A DNA stretch of 28,308 bases from a virus. Below are positions 9,501-16,766 of this stretch, one piece after another; positions within the stretch are counted from its first letter, which is position 1, and every line of letters starts with the position of its first letter. The position numbers and the translations under genes are program-made. The stretch covers positions 1 through 28,308 of the IMG/VR virus record IMGVR_UViG_3300040751_000568; one strand, 5' to 3'. Below the pieces are notes generated by a model that was given only the letters and a program-made list of their open reading frames with translations, ran no database searches and had not been told where the DNA came from.

Positions 9501-11796
9501 AGCAATCGGAGGATACCTAAACAGAGCATTAGGATTTAATGTTAAATCGGGCGCACAGATTCCCGGGTCATCAAATAGAATTGGTCCTGGTTTCCTTCCA
9601 TTGAACGGATTAAGTCCTATGGAAGGCAACTTGAATATGAATAGTAACAATATTCAAAACCTTGCTTTACCAGGTAGCGGTAGCGATGCAGCCAACAAAA
9701 ATTATGTAGATGACAATGCAAACGCATTTGCTACAGTTAAACAATTAAGAGATACAACAGTTGACACTGTTGGTGCAAATGAACTTGCAGTATTCAGTGG
9801 TAAGCAAATTATTTACACTGAACCAGAGACAGGTGGAACATTTATTGTAGGTGACACTATTCAAAACGATCCAAGTGCTCCATCAGCTACTGGTGTAGTT
9901 GTTGATATTGAAACGCTTACAGATGAGCAATTTGGGTCGATTCGTAAAATTGTTTACACAGTTGGATCAGGAACATTTGACCCTGACAATGATACAATTT
10001 ATGAAAATGGTGGTTCTGCTCAAGCAGTTGGATTAACCACATCACTACAAGCAGATGTTGGCGGTCCATTCCCAGAAATCACACATGCATCAGAATCTAC
10101 AGCTAGTGATATTAATGTTACTATTACAAGAACAGCTGCTGGAGCCGAATATAATTTACAATATGAAGCAAACAGTCTTATAAATGCTGATGTAAACAGT
10201 GCGGCGGCTATTGCACAAAGTAAACTTGCAATGAACACAGCAGGCACTAGAGCAAATGCTGCTGGCATAACACAAGCAGACTTAGGTGTAGCAACATTTA
10301 AGAATACTGAATTTACACACACCAGTGGTTTTGTAGAACTACAAACAAGCTCAAGCACATCAACAGGTATTGCACCTGGTAAACTACAACATCAGGCAAC
10401 AGACACTGTGCTAGGTAGAAGTGCTGCTGGTGATGGTGCTGTAAGTGCAATTAGTTTTGACACAGTTCTTGATGAAGGTGGCGCACTACGAGATAGTGAA
10501 TTTGGTGCATTTGGTGCTAGTGGCGACGAAGTATTAATTAGAACAGCGGCGGCAACATACGATACTATTGAAGTTACAACAAGTGGCGAGAACAGCAAAA
10601 TTGTTAAGACACTAAGTGATGGTGCTATTAGAGCAACAGGACTTGTGTTGGGTGGTTCTGATAGTTATGAAGTTGCAACAACTACAGGATCAGGAACAAC
10701 ACTAACAGTCAAAACACCAGGTCAAGCAGTGGTATTTAATGCTACTGGTACAACCAGTGCAAGTTTAGTCACTAAGTTCCCAGGAAGTATTGACATAGGT
10801 GATACTACACAAACTACCGAAAGTAATTTCCAGGGTTCATCATCTTATGCAAGCGAAGGATTTGTATCAACTGATTGGGTTTACACAAACTTTATTGAAG
10901 CTATATCTGAAAGAGATGCTGCAAGCACAGGTATTGCACTAGGTGAAACAGGTGCATTTGCTGAAGATGCTGCAGATGTAATTGCATTCGTTACTGGTGG
11001 TAATGTTGAAGCAAGAGTTACAACTACTGGAATAGAAACTGATGCTATTCAAAGTTTAACTTCAAATACCGATCTTGCTCTAAGCGGTAATGGAACAGGA
11101 AATGTTAATATCACTGACAGTTTAGATGTTGATACAATTACAGCATACAGTGGTACAAACACAAACCTTACACTAGCAGGTAAAGGTTCAGGTGTTGTTA
11201 GCGTTAGTACTGGATTAACTGTAGCTGGAACCACTACCCTAAATGGAAATTTAGATATTGGTAATGCTACAACAGACACTGTAACATTTACAGCAAGACT
11301 TGATAGTAATATTGAACCAGATAGCACAGCAAACAATAGAAACTTAGGTGCTAGTGGTAGACAGTTTAATACAGTGTATGCAAGTGTATTTGAAGGCACA
11401 GCAACATCAGCACAATATGCTGACTTGGCAGAGAATTACTTGGCAGATACAGGTTACGAGCCAGGAACTGTACTAGTGTTCGGTGGTGATGCAGAGGTTA
11501 CAACTACAAATACAAAAGGCAATACCAGAGTTGCTGGCGTAGTATCGACTAATCCTGCACACTTAATGAATTCAAATCTAGAAGGTGAACATGTAGCAGC
11601 AATAGCACTGCAAGGTCGTGTTCCGTGTAAAGCACTAGGTCGTGTAGCCAAAGGTGACATGCTAGTTACAAGTGCCATACCGGGTTATGCTATAGTTAAT
11701 AACACTCCGGGAGTCGGTAGTGTTATAGGTAAAGCAGTTGGCGATAAACTCGATGACGGCAAAGGCACTGTTGAAGTTGTAGTAGGGAGAGTATAA
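3553..11796 (+). CDS. Giant tail fibre / adhesin-like virion protein (2747 aa)
   Basis: Fills 8.2 kb. The N-terminal 30 residues (INIGVEGNDGTGDSIRESF, then NFSEL) are shared with the proteins at 11796 and 13452 and probably anchor fibres to the baseplate. Two phage-fibre motifs of the type TMTG..., then DAATK-FYVD, occur near residues 322-359 and 2020-2055. Residues about 880-910 (SLKGDEFRRVIIKP) and 1015 onward form a mixed globular region. Two internal duplications are visible: residues 446-497 with 965-1016, and 657-721 with 1742-1805. A glycine-rich beta module with GTGYAAGETITISG lies near 1515. The C-terminal 130 residues (from AQYADLAENY, near 2619) look like a compact terminal domain, of the kind seen at the ends of phage fibres and in some cases linked to trimerisation or self-cleavage. 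RBS TTGGAGC precedes the ATG. Sugar or receptor specificity cannot be told. Confidence 0.85.
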   Translation: MAKQDINIGVEGNDGTGDSIRESFRKTNENFSELYAVFGVGGQITFTTLSDTPDELTPNTVPLVNDAGTLLGLVELASNNALGGGAQDTITFSYDIPGKLIISSSFTKVSDDLSPTLGGPLDAGGFGIANVGISTVEAERLNTTHDNLSGITIDDLVITKGYADQRYITSGLPLRIAEEPTGKLHYTWTISRYIDSSVEITSYYDVNQALQSGGHGLESGSNGTAIKFNAEDTDPNNLTSGTTYYIRVISPTRLWLYTEANKEYATTDVESDANSFKVIPSGSIAADDVHTIVDASLDTTLSGNFLSDNGVPRESITRRQGDTMTGELYLSDHPGELAGQGTPNGVEDLQAATKFYVDNTAYSSPEALFVSTTGDDTMQGVPPGKEGTSLTYAFKSINAAAERAEELIRSAPAEPGNYMQTLTHTSGQTDSVVINADVETPVFEQARKLLDNNREYISSEVVAYVSSAFPNFAYNVDTCKRDVGLIIDAIALDINRGLTANYLTIQAAQSYYSGVSARIAITSQLTETVAGIVKARDIAAACLTNDLLNQKNISSISVAEISEVVTTTNHGLTTGDIVVFRNVEGMVQITDNTKKYVRVTGASSFELYNDSALETPYDTSAFDGYTGGGIIGQVYQIEEDQFLDLGTIYTINTTGNITVTAGETITQTGSGATGIVVSSVTNGSTILLQTVTGEFNTGNELTGTVSGALGPDSIPTSIANDLDADSNARAAISDKFDLVTNIIQNGLDAGGDIVYGSTYKIVVTNGASTYTDQTNPGNTDALPGKVIRGKRSEAIGQIVSFTNDVGAESATDPQTGATEPGPTVFQVHLLSAKDFEPEEPLEYGNFVKKKQVSIMVETGIYEEDYPIRLSNNVSLKGDEFRRVIIKPKTETDSRIPRVSQSKWANLYFYRDNEFDGLTLNNGGTNFFNQDGVAQGKFGYHYLYRGDKPLNLGPDVTNVGSYTTAANIVKENKDYIVEETIEYITQQYPSLVYDSAKCRRDTKLIVDALVNDLRNGGEVRTLEVQGSYQTLLAGEGDYLTQLGDSSQEVATEAAIQNISQLTSALLTGVAPNYTTGSYTAGSASVLAAEPVDISLGSGESGTATVVGQLIDKITFVFDVEYNPPKRNDALDVFLMSDATIIRNVTVQGHGGFMCVLDPQGQVLTKSPYIQTASSFSKSINAKTFAGGMYVDAYVGNLPARITGQPQSADKFKLTVQSNVGEGLRLRPPELPCPFYVEGRRYQVNAISDYDQGQGTATIYLDANSNDGDGYDVEQFDDSSVERDIFLQTAGNRSMLANDFTQINDLGYGLVVNNAAFSEQVSTFTYYCQTAMYANNGSEIRGLNCSNGYGKFGLIAEGADPNEIPDQVTLKYDQVQPAKAFTSGAYTNAFEDPSITVTDLKRPPTANSIITVYHPGAVGPLSGTYNYVISTVTNLSDSDGDGVEGESGDVVVTGVNALDAATLAGTTASAATFNGVATNASASGTGLTVNVTVTGVGVIGGGGSAVVAVVQPGTGYAAGETITISGSNLGGSSPTNDLTIDVDTIFGTTAGVHNNTVYKLDLKADDVAADDFFGQLQDTVTDGTIIEYRDNFNMIFDNVSDPSGLVTRPSTAINFDESDNTTYRSIAFSNKDSFSQDLASNEILTTFEVGFDFVDMEVNVTKLAGGYGSAQGDTKLAIQPLTASLTNIYDDTERVTRDSSTQAGLYPGDLGYSASGGMRFLWDGKTHGITEYRAISEIAVTSSITVVAGETLTQANTGATAVALTNGAASTIEVYSITGTFNTTDQLTGSTSGALGASSVPTSITNDTWAFIEFVDVAGTNINSSYGGTGLNSAVPAAERVVTAGLPAASTGEITIAISLLRATGHDFTQIGTGSFNDSNYPNVILGEPVNPLADFYTDADTATTAQVWERRKGRVFFVSTDQDGFFRVGKFFSVDQATGDITFAGEIGLSNANALGFKKGVTINEFSADDSFADDSGQAVPTEKAIGGYLNRALGFNVKSGAQIPGSSNRIGPGFLPLNGLSPMEGNLNMNSNNIQNLALPGSGSDAANKNYVDDNANAFATVKQLRDTTVDTVGANELAVFSGKQIIYTEPETGGTFIVGDTIQNDPSAPSATGVVVDIETLTDEQFGSIRKIVYTVGSGTFDPDNDTIYENGGSAQAVGLTTSLQADVGGPFPEITHASESTASDINVTITRTAAGAEYNLQYEANSLINADVNSAAAIAQSKLAMNTAGTRANAAGITQADLGVATFKNTEFTHTSGFVELQTSSSTSTGIAPGKLQHQATDTVLGRSAAGDGAVSAISFDTVLDEGGALRDSEFGAFGASGDEVLIRTAAATYDTIEVTTSGENSKIVKTLSDGAIRATGLVLGGSDSYEVATTTGSGTTLTVKTPGQAVVFNATGTTSASLVTKFPGSIDIGDTTQTTESNFQGSSSYASEGFVSTDWVYTNFIEAISERDAASTGIALGETGAFAEDAADVIAFVTGGNVEARVTTTGIETDAIQSLTSNTDLALSGNGTGNVNITDSLDVDTITAYSGTNTNLTLAGKGSGVVSVSTGLTVAGTTTLNGNLDIGNATTDTVTFTARLDSNIEPDSTANNRNLGASGRQFNTVYASVFEGTATSAQYADLAENYLADTGYEPGTVLVFGGDAEVTTTNTKGNTRVAGVVSTNPAHLMNSNLEGEHVAAIALQGRVPCKALGRVAKGDMLVTSAIPGYAIVNNTPGVGSVIGKAVGDKLDDGKGTVEVVVGRV
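4888..5043 (+). repeat. Fibre internal duplication A, copy 1
   Basis: Encodes residues 446-497 of the giant fibre (ARKLLDNNREYISSEVV ... CKRDVGLIIDAIALDINRG). It aligns without gaps over 52 codons with copy 2 at 6445-6600; the shared core is C-K/R-RD-x-x-LI-x-DA. Confidence 0.7.
5521..5715 (+). repeat. Fibre internal duplication B, copy 1
   Basis: Encodes residues 657-721 (ITVTAGETITQTGSGAT ... LTGTVSGALG ... PTSIAND). It aligns with copy 2 at 8776-8967 with one residue of length difference. Confidence 0.7.
6445..6600 (+). repeat. Fibre internal duplication A, copy 2
   Basis: Encodes residues 965-1016 (ANIVKENKDYIVEETIEYI ... CRRDTKLIVDALVNDLRNGG), the same 52-codon length as copy 1 at 4888-5043. 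Confidence 0.7.
8776..8967 (+). repeat. Fibre internal duplication B, copy 2
   Basis: Encodes residues 1742-1805 (ITVVAGETLTQANTGAT ... LTGSTSGALG ... PTSITND), matching copy 1 at 5521-5715. Confidence 0.7.
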
Positions 11797-12644
11797 TGGC
11801 TAAGAAAATTGTAAACATTGGTACAAGTGCAAACAAAGGAGACGGAGATCCTTTACGCACAGCATTTGATAAAATCAATGATAACTTTGATGAACTATAT
11901 GCGGCAACTACACTAGACTTAGACAGTATAGGTTCTAACATGATCCCTACTACTGACGGTGCTTATGCACTAGGTAGTGCAAGTAAACAGTGGAGCGACT
12001 TGTATGTAAAAGATTTTATCTATCTAGGCAACGCTAGATTACAATCTGATGTGCAAGGAAATCTTGTAATAAATGGTGCTAGTATTAAAGTAGATGGTGA
12101 TGTTAGTGGTAGTATTTTTGCAGATGATAGCACTTTACTTGTAGATGCAATAAATGGTAAAATTGTTGGTCCTGTGGATGCAAATATAACAAAAACAGGA
12201 TCACTTGTAATATCAGGATCTACAGTAAACATGGTATCAACAGCTGGTATTATTGGTATTTCTGCATTTGATACTGCAAGCATGTCTGCAACTGGTATAG
12301 TAAGTCTTACATCAAGTGGTTCAAACATAGATATTTCTGCTAACAATAATGTAGAAATAGTAGCATCTACAGTTGATATTAGATCAAGTTTAAATGTAAC
12401 TGGAGGTATTACTGGAGATGTAACTGGTAGTGTGTTTGCTGATGACTCAGCTGTAATAGTTGATGGCATAACTGGGGCAGTAACACCTTCTGAATTTAAG
12501 CCACCAATGCTTACACAAGCACAAATAGATGCACTAACACCTGTAGAAGGACTAATGGTGTACAACACAACAACTGGTAAGTTCCAAGGTTATGCTGCAG
12601 ATGCTAATAATGATAGCACAACTGGTTGGGCAGATTTACACTAA
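11796..12644 (+). CDS. Tail fibre protein with shared N-terminal anchor
   Basis: A 282-aa protein whose ATG overlaps the giant fibre's stop codon by one base. The N-terminus (VNIGTSANKGDGDPLRTAFD ... NFDELY) is homologous to that of the giant fibre and of the 13452 gene. After it come ALGSASKQWSDLYVKDF, a motif common at fibre shafts, and a beta-rich serine/threonine/asparagine repeat region. It has two copies of a 23-residue module (GDVSGSIFADDSTLLVDAIN type) at 12096-12164 and 12414-12482. The C-terminal EGLMVYNTTTGKFQGYA is typical of the tip of phage tail fibres. No enzyme motif is seen. It is probably a trimeric accessory fibre acting in host recognition. Confidence 0.8.
   Translation: MAKKIVNIGTSANKGDGDPLRTAFDKINDNFDELYAATTLDLDSIGSNMIPTTDGAYALGSASKQWSDLYVKDFIYLGNARLQSDVQGNLVINGASIKVDGDVSGSIFADDSTLLVDAINGKIVGPVDANITKTGSLVISGSTVNMVSTAGIIGISAFDTASMSATGIVSLTSSGSNIDISANNNVEIVASTVDIRSSLNVTGGITGDVTGSVFADDSAVIVDGITGAVTPSEFKPPMLTQAQIDALTPVEGLMVYNTTTGKFQGYAADANNDSTTGWADLH
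12096..12164 (+). repeat. 69-bp fibre module, copy 1
   Basis: Codes for 23 residues around GSIFADDSTLLVDAINGKI. Copies of exactly the same length lie at 12414-12482 (same gene) and 13276-13344 (next gene). Confidence 0.75.
12414..12482 (+). repeat. 69-bp fibre module, copy 2
   Basis: Codes for the variant GSVFADDSAVIVDGITGAV, 23 residues, in the same gene as copy 1 and closer to its C-terminus. Confidence 0.75.
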
Positions 12645-12666
12645 ATATAGATAATAGGAAAACAAA

Positions 12667-13440
12667 ATGGCAGTAAGATATCCACTAATTATAGACGCAA
12701 CTGACAATAATAAAATTAAAGAGATACCTCTCAATGACAGTTTAAACCTTAGCACAAACAGTATTGTTAATGCTGTTAATATAACTGCTAGTGGAACGCT
12801 TACTGTTGCAAGTCTAGTAGTTGATAGTTCAAGTGTAACAATTAACGGTACTGCACTTGGCAGTGTTGCAATCTCAAACAGTTATACTGATCTTGATAAC
12901 AAGCCTAGTTTGTTTGACGGGCAATATAGTTCACTAACAGGTAGACCAACTATTCCAACAACTACCGCAACTCTTGCAGATGTAGGAAGTACTTCACCAA
13001 CAAATGGTCAAGCACTTATATATAATTCAGCATTAGGCAGATATGAACCAAGTGATGTAGCAGATGTTTCGATAGACTTAACTAGTCAATCAATTGGAGA
13101 ACTTGGCGATGTTATTAATACTTCACCTGTTTTAAACCAAACATTAAAATGGAACGGTGGAGCATTTGTAAATGGTAGTGTAGATTTTACAGAACTCACT
13201 GGTACAAGTTCTGTTGTATCGCAAGGTGATACATTTACAGGATCAGTAGTAGGAAATACAATAGGTTATCACACAGGTGATATAACAGGTAGTGTTTTTG
13301 CAGACGATTCAACGCTTTTAATTGATGCTGTAAACGGTGAGATTCCTGGATATGTAAAAATTACAGATTTGAAAACGGCACTGCAGGATGGCGCTGGTGA
13401 TTATGCAGCATTTAAAGCATGGGTACTAGCAAACTTATAA
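12667..13440 (+). CDS. Tail fibre-like protein
   Basis: A 257-aa fibre-like protein preceded by AATAGGAAAAC as ribosome site. Its N-terminus (AVRYPLIIDATDNNKIKEI) differs from the neighbours' anchor. It carries the fibre motif pair YTDLDNKPSLFDGQYSSLTG and RPTIPT (near residues 77-100), which is widespread in phage fibres. Near its C-terminus is the third copy of the 69-bp module (13276-13344), shared with the 11796 gene. The tail (ALQDGAGDYAAFKAWVLANL) is helical and could be a trimerisation cap. No enzymatic domain is seen. It may form a distal or side fibre together with its neighbours. Confidence 0.75.
   Translation: MAVRYPLIIDATDNNKIKEIPLNDSLNLSTNSIVNAVNITASGTLTVASLVVDSSSVTINGTALGSVAISNSYTDLDNKPSLFDGQYSSLTGRPTIPTTTATLADVGSTSPTNGQALIYNSALGRYEPSDVADVSIDLTSQSIGELGDVINTSPVLNQTLKWNGGAFVNGSVDFTELTGTSSVVSQGDTFTGSVVGNTIGYHTGDITGSVFADDSTLLIDAVNGEIPGYVKITDLKTALQDGAGDYAAFKAWVLANL
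13276..13344 (+). repeat. 69-bp fibre module, copy 3
   Basis: Codes for GSVFADDSTLLIDAVNGEI and flanks, 23 residues, in the second fibre gene. At protein level it is closer to copy 1 than copy 2 is, which suggests exchange between the two genes. Confidence 0.75.
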
Positions 13441-13451
13441 CGGAGATATAA

Positions 13452-14156
13452 ATGGCAATACAATCAATTAACATAGGTAGCATAGCAAACGACGGAACAG
13501 GCGATGATCTTCGTGAAGCATTTAATAAAGTAAATGCAAACTTTACAGATTTAGATTCTAAACTATCAATAGCAGAAGGTTCAGAAGGTGAAAACTTAGG
13601 ACTAGGCGAAGGTGTTTTTGCACAAAAGAGTGATAATACACTACAGTTTAGAAGTATTGTTGCAGGTTCAAACATTAGTTTAAGTGGCGGTGGTAATAGT
13701 ATTACTATCAGCGGCGATGCTGCAATGAAACAATTAATTGTTGTAAGTGACAGCGGAAGTGTTGTGTTAGGCACAGGAAATCAAACACTTCGTATACAAG
13801 GCGGTGTAGGTGTTAGCACACGAGTAACAAGTGAAGATGTGTTTATTGATGTCGACGGACAGGATTTAATTGAAACAGACACTACACCTGTACTAGGTGG
13901 AACACTTGATGCAAATGCGTTTAATATTATAAATGCAAATAGTATTACTGCACAGTCATTTGTGGGTAATTTAACAGGGTTAGTAAACAATATAGATGTT
14001 AGTCGACTAGATCCTTTCTTAAACGGTTTTGATTTTAATACTATACTAAGGTCTGCAGATAGTTTTTATGAATGGCTAGTATATAATCAAGATGTCGATT
14101 TTGGAACATTTGTTTTACCTGAAGATACAGAAGTTGACCTTGGAGCTATTGCTTAA
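13452..14156 (+). CDS. Tail fibre protein with shared N-terminal anchor
   Basis: A 234-aa protein starting after a CGGAGAT ribosome site. The N-terminus INIGSIANDGTGDDLREAFN followed by VNANFTDL is the cleanest version of the anchor motif shared with the giant fibre and the 11796 gene. The middle part (SGGGNSITISG, then LRIQGGVGVST) is beta-rich, followed by a TPVLGGTLDANAFNIINAN motif that also resembles a segment of the giant fibre (SPTLGGPLDAGGFGIANVG, near residue 115). The C-terminal 50 residues (LDPFLNGFDFNTILRSADS) look globular. It is probably a short fibre or an adaptor. The last codons run close to the late promoter of the next gene. Confidence 0.78.
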   Translation: MAIQSINIGSIANDGTGDDLREAFNKVNANFTDLDSKLSIAEGSEGENLGLGEGVFAQKSDNTLQFRSIVAGSNISLSGGGNSITISGDAAMKQLIVVSDSGSVVLGTGNQTLRIQGGVGVSTRVTSEDVFIDVDGQDLIETDTTPVLGGTLDANAFNIINANSITAQSFVGNLTGLVNNIDVSRLDPFLNGFDFNTILRSADSFYEWLVYNQDVDFGTFVLPEDTEVDLGAIA

Positions 14157-14160
14157 CTCC

Positions 14161-14168
14161 GATAAATA
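14161..14168 (+). promoter_or_regulatory. Late promoter before the Ig-repeat virion protein
   Basis: GATAAATA starts 26 bases before the ATG at 14187 in a 30-base intergenic gap, with AAGGAG (14175-14180) as ribosome site. Confidence 0.7.
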
Positions 14169-14186
14169 CAATACAAGGAGTATTGA

Positions 14187-16736
14187 ATGGCCGATTTTTG
14201 GACTATACCATCTGACAAAACAATAGCAACTATTGAGGAACGCAAAACTGTAAGACTCAATTTACCTATTAATGGCCGTTACTTACCTTTAGACACAAGC
14301 GGAATGACTATCACAGTTATATCTGGAACCATACCAAGAGGTATGAGATTACAAGGATATGAAATAACAGGTACACCGTTTGAAGTTGTTCGCGACACTA
14401 AATATGAATTTGTTGTAAGGGCAACACTAAATGGAGTTGTGTCAGATAGAACATTTAATGTTATTGTTACCGGAGCAGATGATCCGGTTTGGCTTACAGC
14501 AGAAGGCAGCCTTCCTATCGGTACAAATGACACATTTTTTATTATAGATAGCGCACCTTTAGATTTTCAATTACTAGCAACTGATCCAGATATTTCAGCT
14601 GGAGACAATTTAGAGTATTTCCTTTATGCTGGTGAGATACCTCCTGGTATACAATTAACAGTAGATGGCAGATTAGTTGGTGTTGTAGAACCAATACTTG
14701 CACTAGAAAAGCCTGCAGGGAATGGCAACTTTGATAGTAACAATTATGGAAGGTTTCCATATGATTTTGGTGTTAGATCCGGTAATGGGTTTGACAGTTA
14801 TTTTTATGATCTTGGAACTTATGACTTATCAACACCCACAGCAAGCCCAAAAAAATTAAATAGATACTATGAATTTACTGTAAGAGTATCTGACGGAGAT
14901 AGTTTTAAAGACAGGACATTTAAAGTTTATGTTGTAGGCGATGATTTTTTGAGAGCAGACAACACTATAATGCAAGTTGCAAACGGTATCTTTACAGCAG
15001 ATGTTACTAATGTCAGAAACCCAATTTGGTTAACTCCATCTGCCTTTGGATTTCGCAGAGCCAATAACTATGTAACACTATATCTAGATGTAATTGATCC
15101 AAATCCCGATACAGGTTTTATTGAATACTCACTTCAGCCATTAAATGATGATGGATCTGCAAGCACACTGCCGCCTGGTTTAGAACTAGATACAACAAGT
15201 GGTGAACTTGCTGGCAGAGTACCTTATCAGCCTGCAATAACTATAGAATATAAATTTACTGTTCGTGCTACAAGAAATGAAGCAAACAGTAATGACACTC
15301 CATTTAAAGATAAAACATTTACTGTTAAACTACTTGGAGAAATTGATAGTGTTATTACTTGGAACACTTCTACTAATTTAGGACTTATAAGTAGTAACTA
15401 TATAAGCACACTATCAGTTAGTGCTACTACTACTGTTCCTAATGCTAATTTACTTTATGTGTTAGAAAGTGGAACTCTGCCTCCCGGACTAAGATTAGGG
15501 GCAGACGGTGAGATTATAGGAAAAATCAATAGCTTTGGTACAGCAGATAATCCAGGACTTACAGTATTCGATAGTCAAAATTTAATCATAGACGGCAATA
15601 CAACTAGCATCGATAGAGAATACACTTTTACTATCAGCGTAAGAGACCATTACGGATTTAGTAAAATTGAAAGGACATTTACTTTAACAGTCGGTGATCC
15701 AGACGATAAACTATATAGTAATCTATATGTTAGGCCTTTATTAAAACAGTCTCAAAGAGATACACTTACCGAAATTATTACAAATCAAAATATATTTGAT
15801 AATGATAAAATATACAGACCAAATGATCCTAACTTTGGTTTACAAAAGCAACTACAAATGCTTATATTTTCAGGTATCGAAACAAAGGCAGTTGAGTACT
15901 ATGTGTCAGCTGCAGCTAGAAACCATATAAGAAAACGCTATAAGTTAGGTGAAGTAAAAACTGCTATTGCAAAAAATCCAGGTAGTAGCAAAACTGTTTA
16001 TGAAGTAGTATATGTAGAAGTAATCGATCCTGCTGAAAGTACATCAGGTGCAAAGACTCGTACAAAATTTACTATAAGGAATAAAACTGATCTTAGTGTA
16101 GATAGTGAACTGTACACTTCAGACGGTTATACAGTTCCAGGAGAATCAATTGATTTATACGACCCCGATGTTATTGAATTGGGCACAAGACGCTTTAGTA
16201 ATGTAAGAGTACAACTTCTGCCAAATCTAACAGTATTTTCAAGAGATGGATCAAGATTAGTAATACCAACTAGTGACGGATTCAATGTAGGAATTAGAGG
16301 AGAACTTGACGCTGTTGTAGAACTTGATACCGGAACATTTGAATCATTTAGATTCAGACCGGTGCCTGAAAACACAACAAAGGTAGATTCTAACGCAATA
16401 ACTATTGACGGTGCAGATGATAAAACTAGATATATTTCTAACATAAGAAATATGAGAGATAGGATACGCGAAGTAGGTGAAACAGAAATAAACTTTTTAC
16501 CTTTGTGGATGCGTACTGCCCAACCTGGAAACATTGCTAATTTAGGGTTTGTGAATGCAATACCATTATGTTATACAAAACCTGGCCAAAGCGAAAGCAT
16601 AAAAGTAGCTATTAAAAATGCAGGAATTAATTTTAACCAGTTTGATTATGATATTGACAGATATGTTATAGATAGTACAGAAGGTGTATCAGATGAAAAA
16701 TATATCATGTTCGCAAATTATAAATTCAACATATAA
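14187..16736 (+). CDS. Ig/cadherin-like repeat virion protein (849 aa)
   Basis: The N-terminal 500 residues hold four Ig/cadherin-like repeats. Each pairs a turn of the type LPPGLxL...GxIxG (IPRGMRL, IPPGIQL, LPPGLEL, LPPGLRL) with a closing strand such as YEFTVRVSDGDSFKDRTF; the closing strands fall near residues 73, 228, 355 and 476. Residues about 505-849 form a different, non-repetitive part (PLLKQSQRDTLTEII, then VEYYVSAAARNHIRKRYKLG), probably a baseplate or tail-binding domain. No signal peptide is present. It has its own late promoter and lies inside the fibre cluster, so it is probably a tail-associated structural protein. Ig-like repeats on phage particles often give weak binding to cell-surface sugars (known for the fold; not shown here). 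Confidence 0.75.
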   Translation: MADFWTIPSDKTIATIEERKTVRLNLPINGRYLPLDTSGMTITVISGTIPRGMRLQGYEITGTPFEVVRDTKYEFVVRATLNGVVSDRTFNVIVTGADDPVWLTAEGSLPIGTNDTFFIIDSAPLDFQLLATDPDISAGDNLEYFLYAGEIPPGIQLTVDGRLVGVVEPILALEKPAGNGNFDSNNYGRFPYDFGVRSGNGFDSYFYDLGTYDLSTPTASPKKLNRYYEFTVRVSDGDSFKDRTFKVYVVGDDFLRADNTIMQVANGIFTADVTNVRNPIWLTPSAFGFRRANNYVTLYLDVIDPNPDTGFIEYSLQPLNDDGSASTLPPGLELDTTSGELAGRVPYQPAITIEYKFTVRATRNEANSNDTPFKDKTFTVKLLGEIDSVITWNTSTNLGLISSNYISTLSVSATTTVPNANLLYVLESGTLPPGLRLGADGEIIGKINSFGTADNPGLTVFDSQNLIIDGNTTSIDREYTFTISVRDHYGFSKIERTFTLTVGDPDDKLYSNLYVRPLLKQSQRDTLTEIITNQNIFDNDKIYRPNDPNFGLQKQLQMLIFSGIETKAVEYYVSAAARNHIRKRYKLGEVKTAIAKNPGSSKTVYEVVYVEVIDPAESTSGAKTRTKFTIRNKTDLSVDSELYTSDGYTVPGESIDLYDPDVIELGTRRFSNVRVQLLPNLTVFSRDGSRLVIPTSDGFNVGIRGELDAVVELDTGTFESFRFRPVPENTTKVDSNAITIDGADDKTRYISNIRNMRDRIREVGETEINFLPLWMRTAQPGNIANLGFVNAIPLCYTKPGQSESIKVAIKNAGINFNQFDYDIDRYVIDSTEGVSDEKYIMFANYKFNI

Positions 16737-16740
16737 AAGA

Positions 16741-16748
16741 CATAAATA
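16741..16748 (+). promoter_or_regulatory. Late promoter before the small fibre-like protein
   Basis: CATAAATA starts 26 bases before the ATG at 16767 in a 30-base gap, the same geometry as at 14161. ACGGAGAAA serves as ribosome site. Confidence 0.7.
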
Positions 16749-16766
16749 TTAACGGAGAAATAAAAA

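Noticed and set aside
12643-12652. TAAATATAGA before the 12667 gene as a late promoter.
   Set aside because: Order of bases does not fit NATAAATA; only AT-richness is shared.
13446-13453. TATAAATG before the fibre gene at 13452 as a late promoter.
   Set aside because: It is one base off the motif and overlaps the start codon itself, so the spacing seen at the other six sites is not met.
5550-13990. Long open frames on the minus strand opposite the fibre genes (for example 6780-7055, 9264-9650, 10020-10358, 12020-12568).
   Set aside because: They mirror the repetitive Thr/Ala/Gly-rich plus-strand coding, have no ribosome site or recognisable protein pattern, and lie opposite strong coding.
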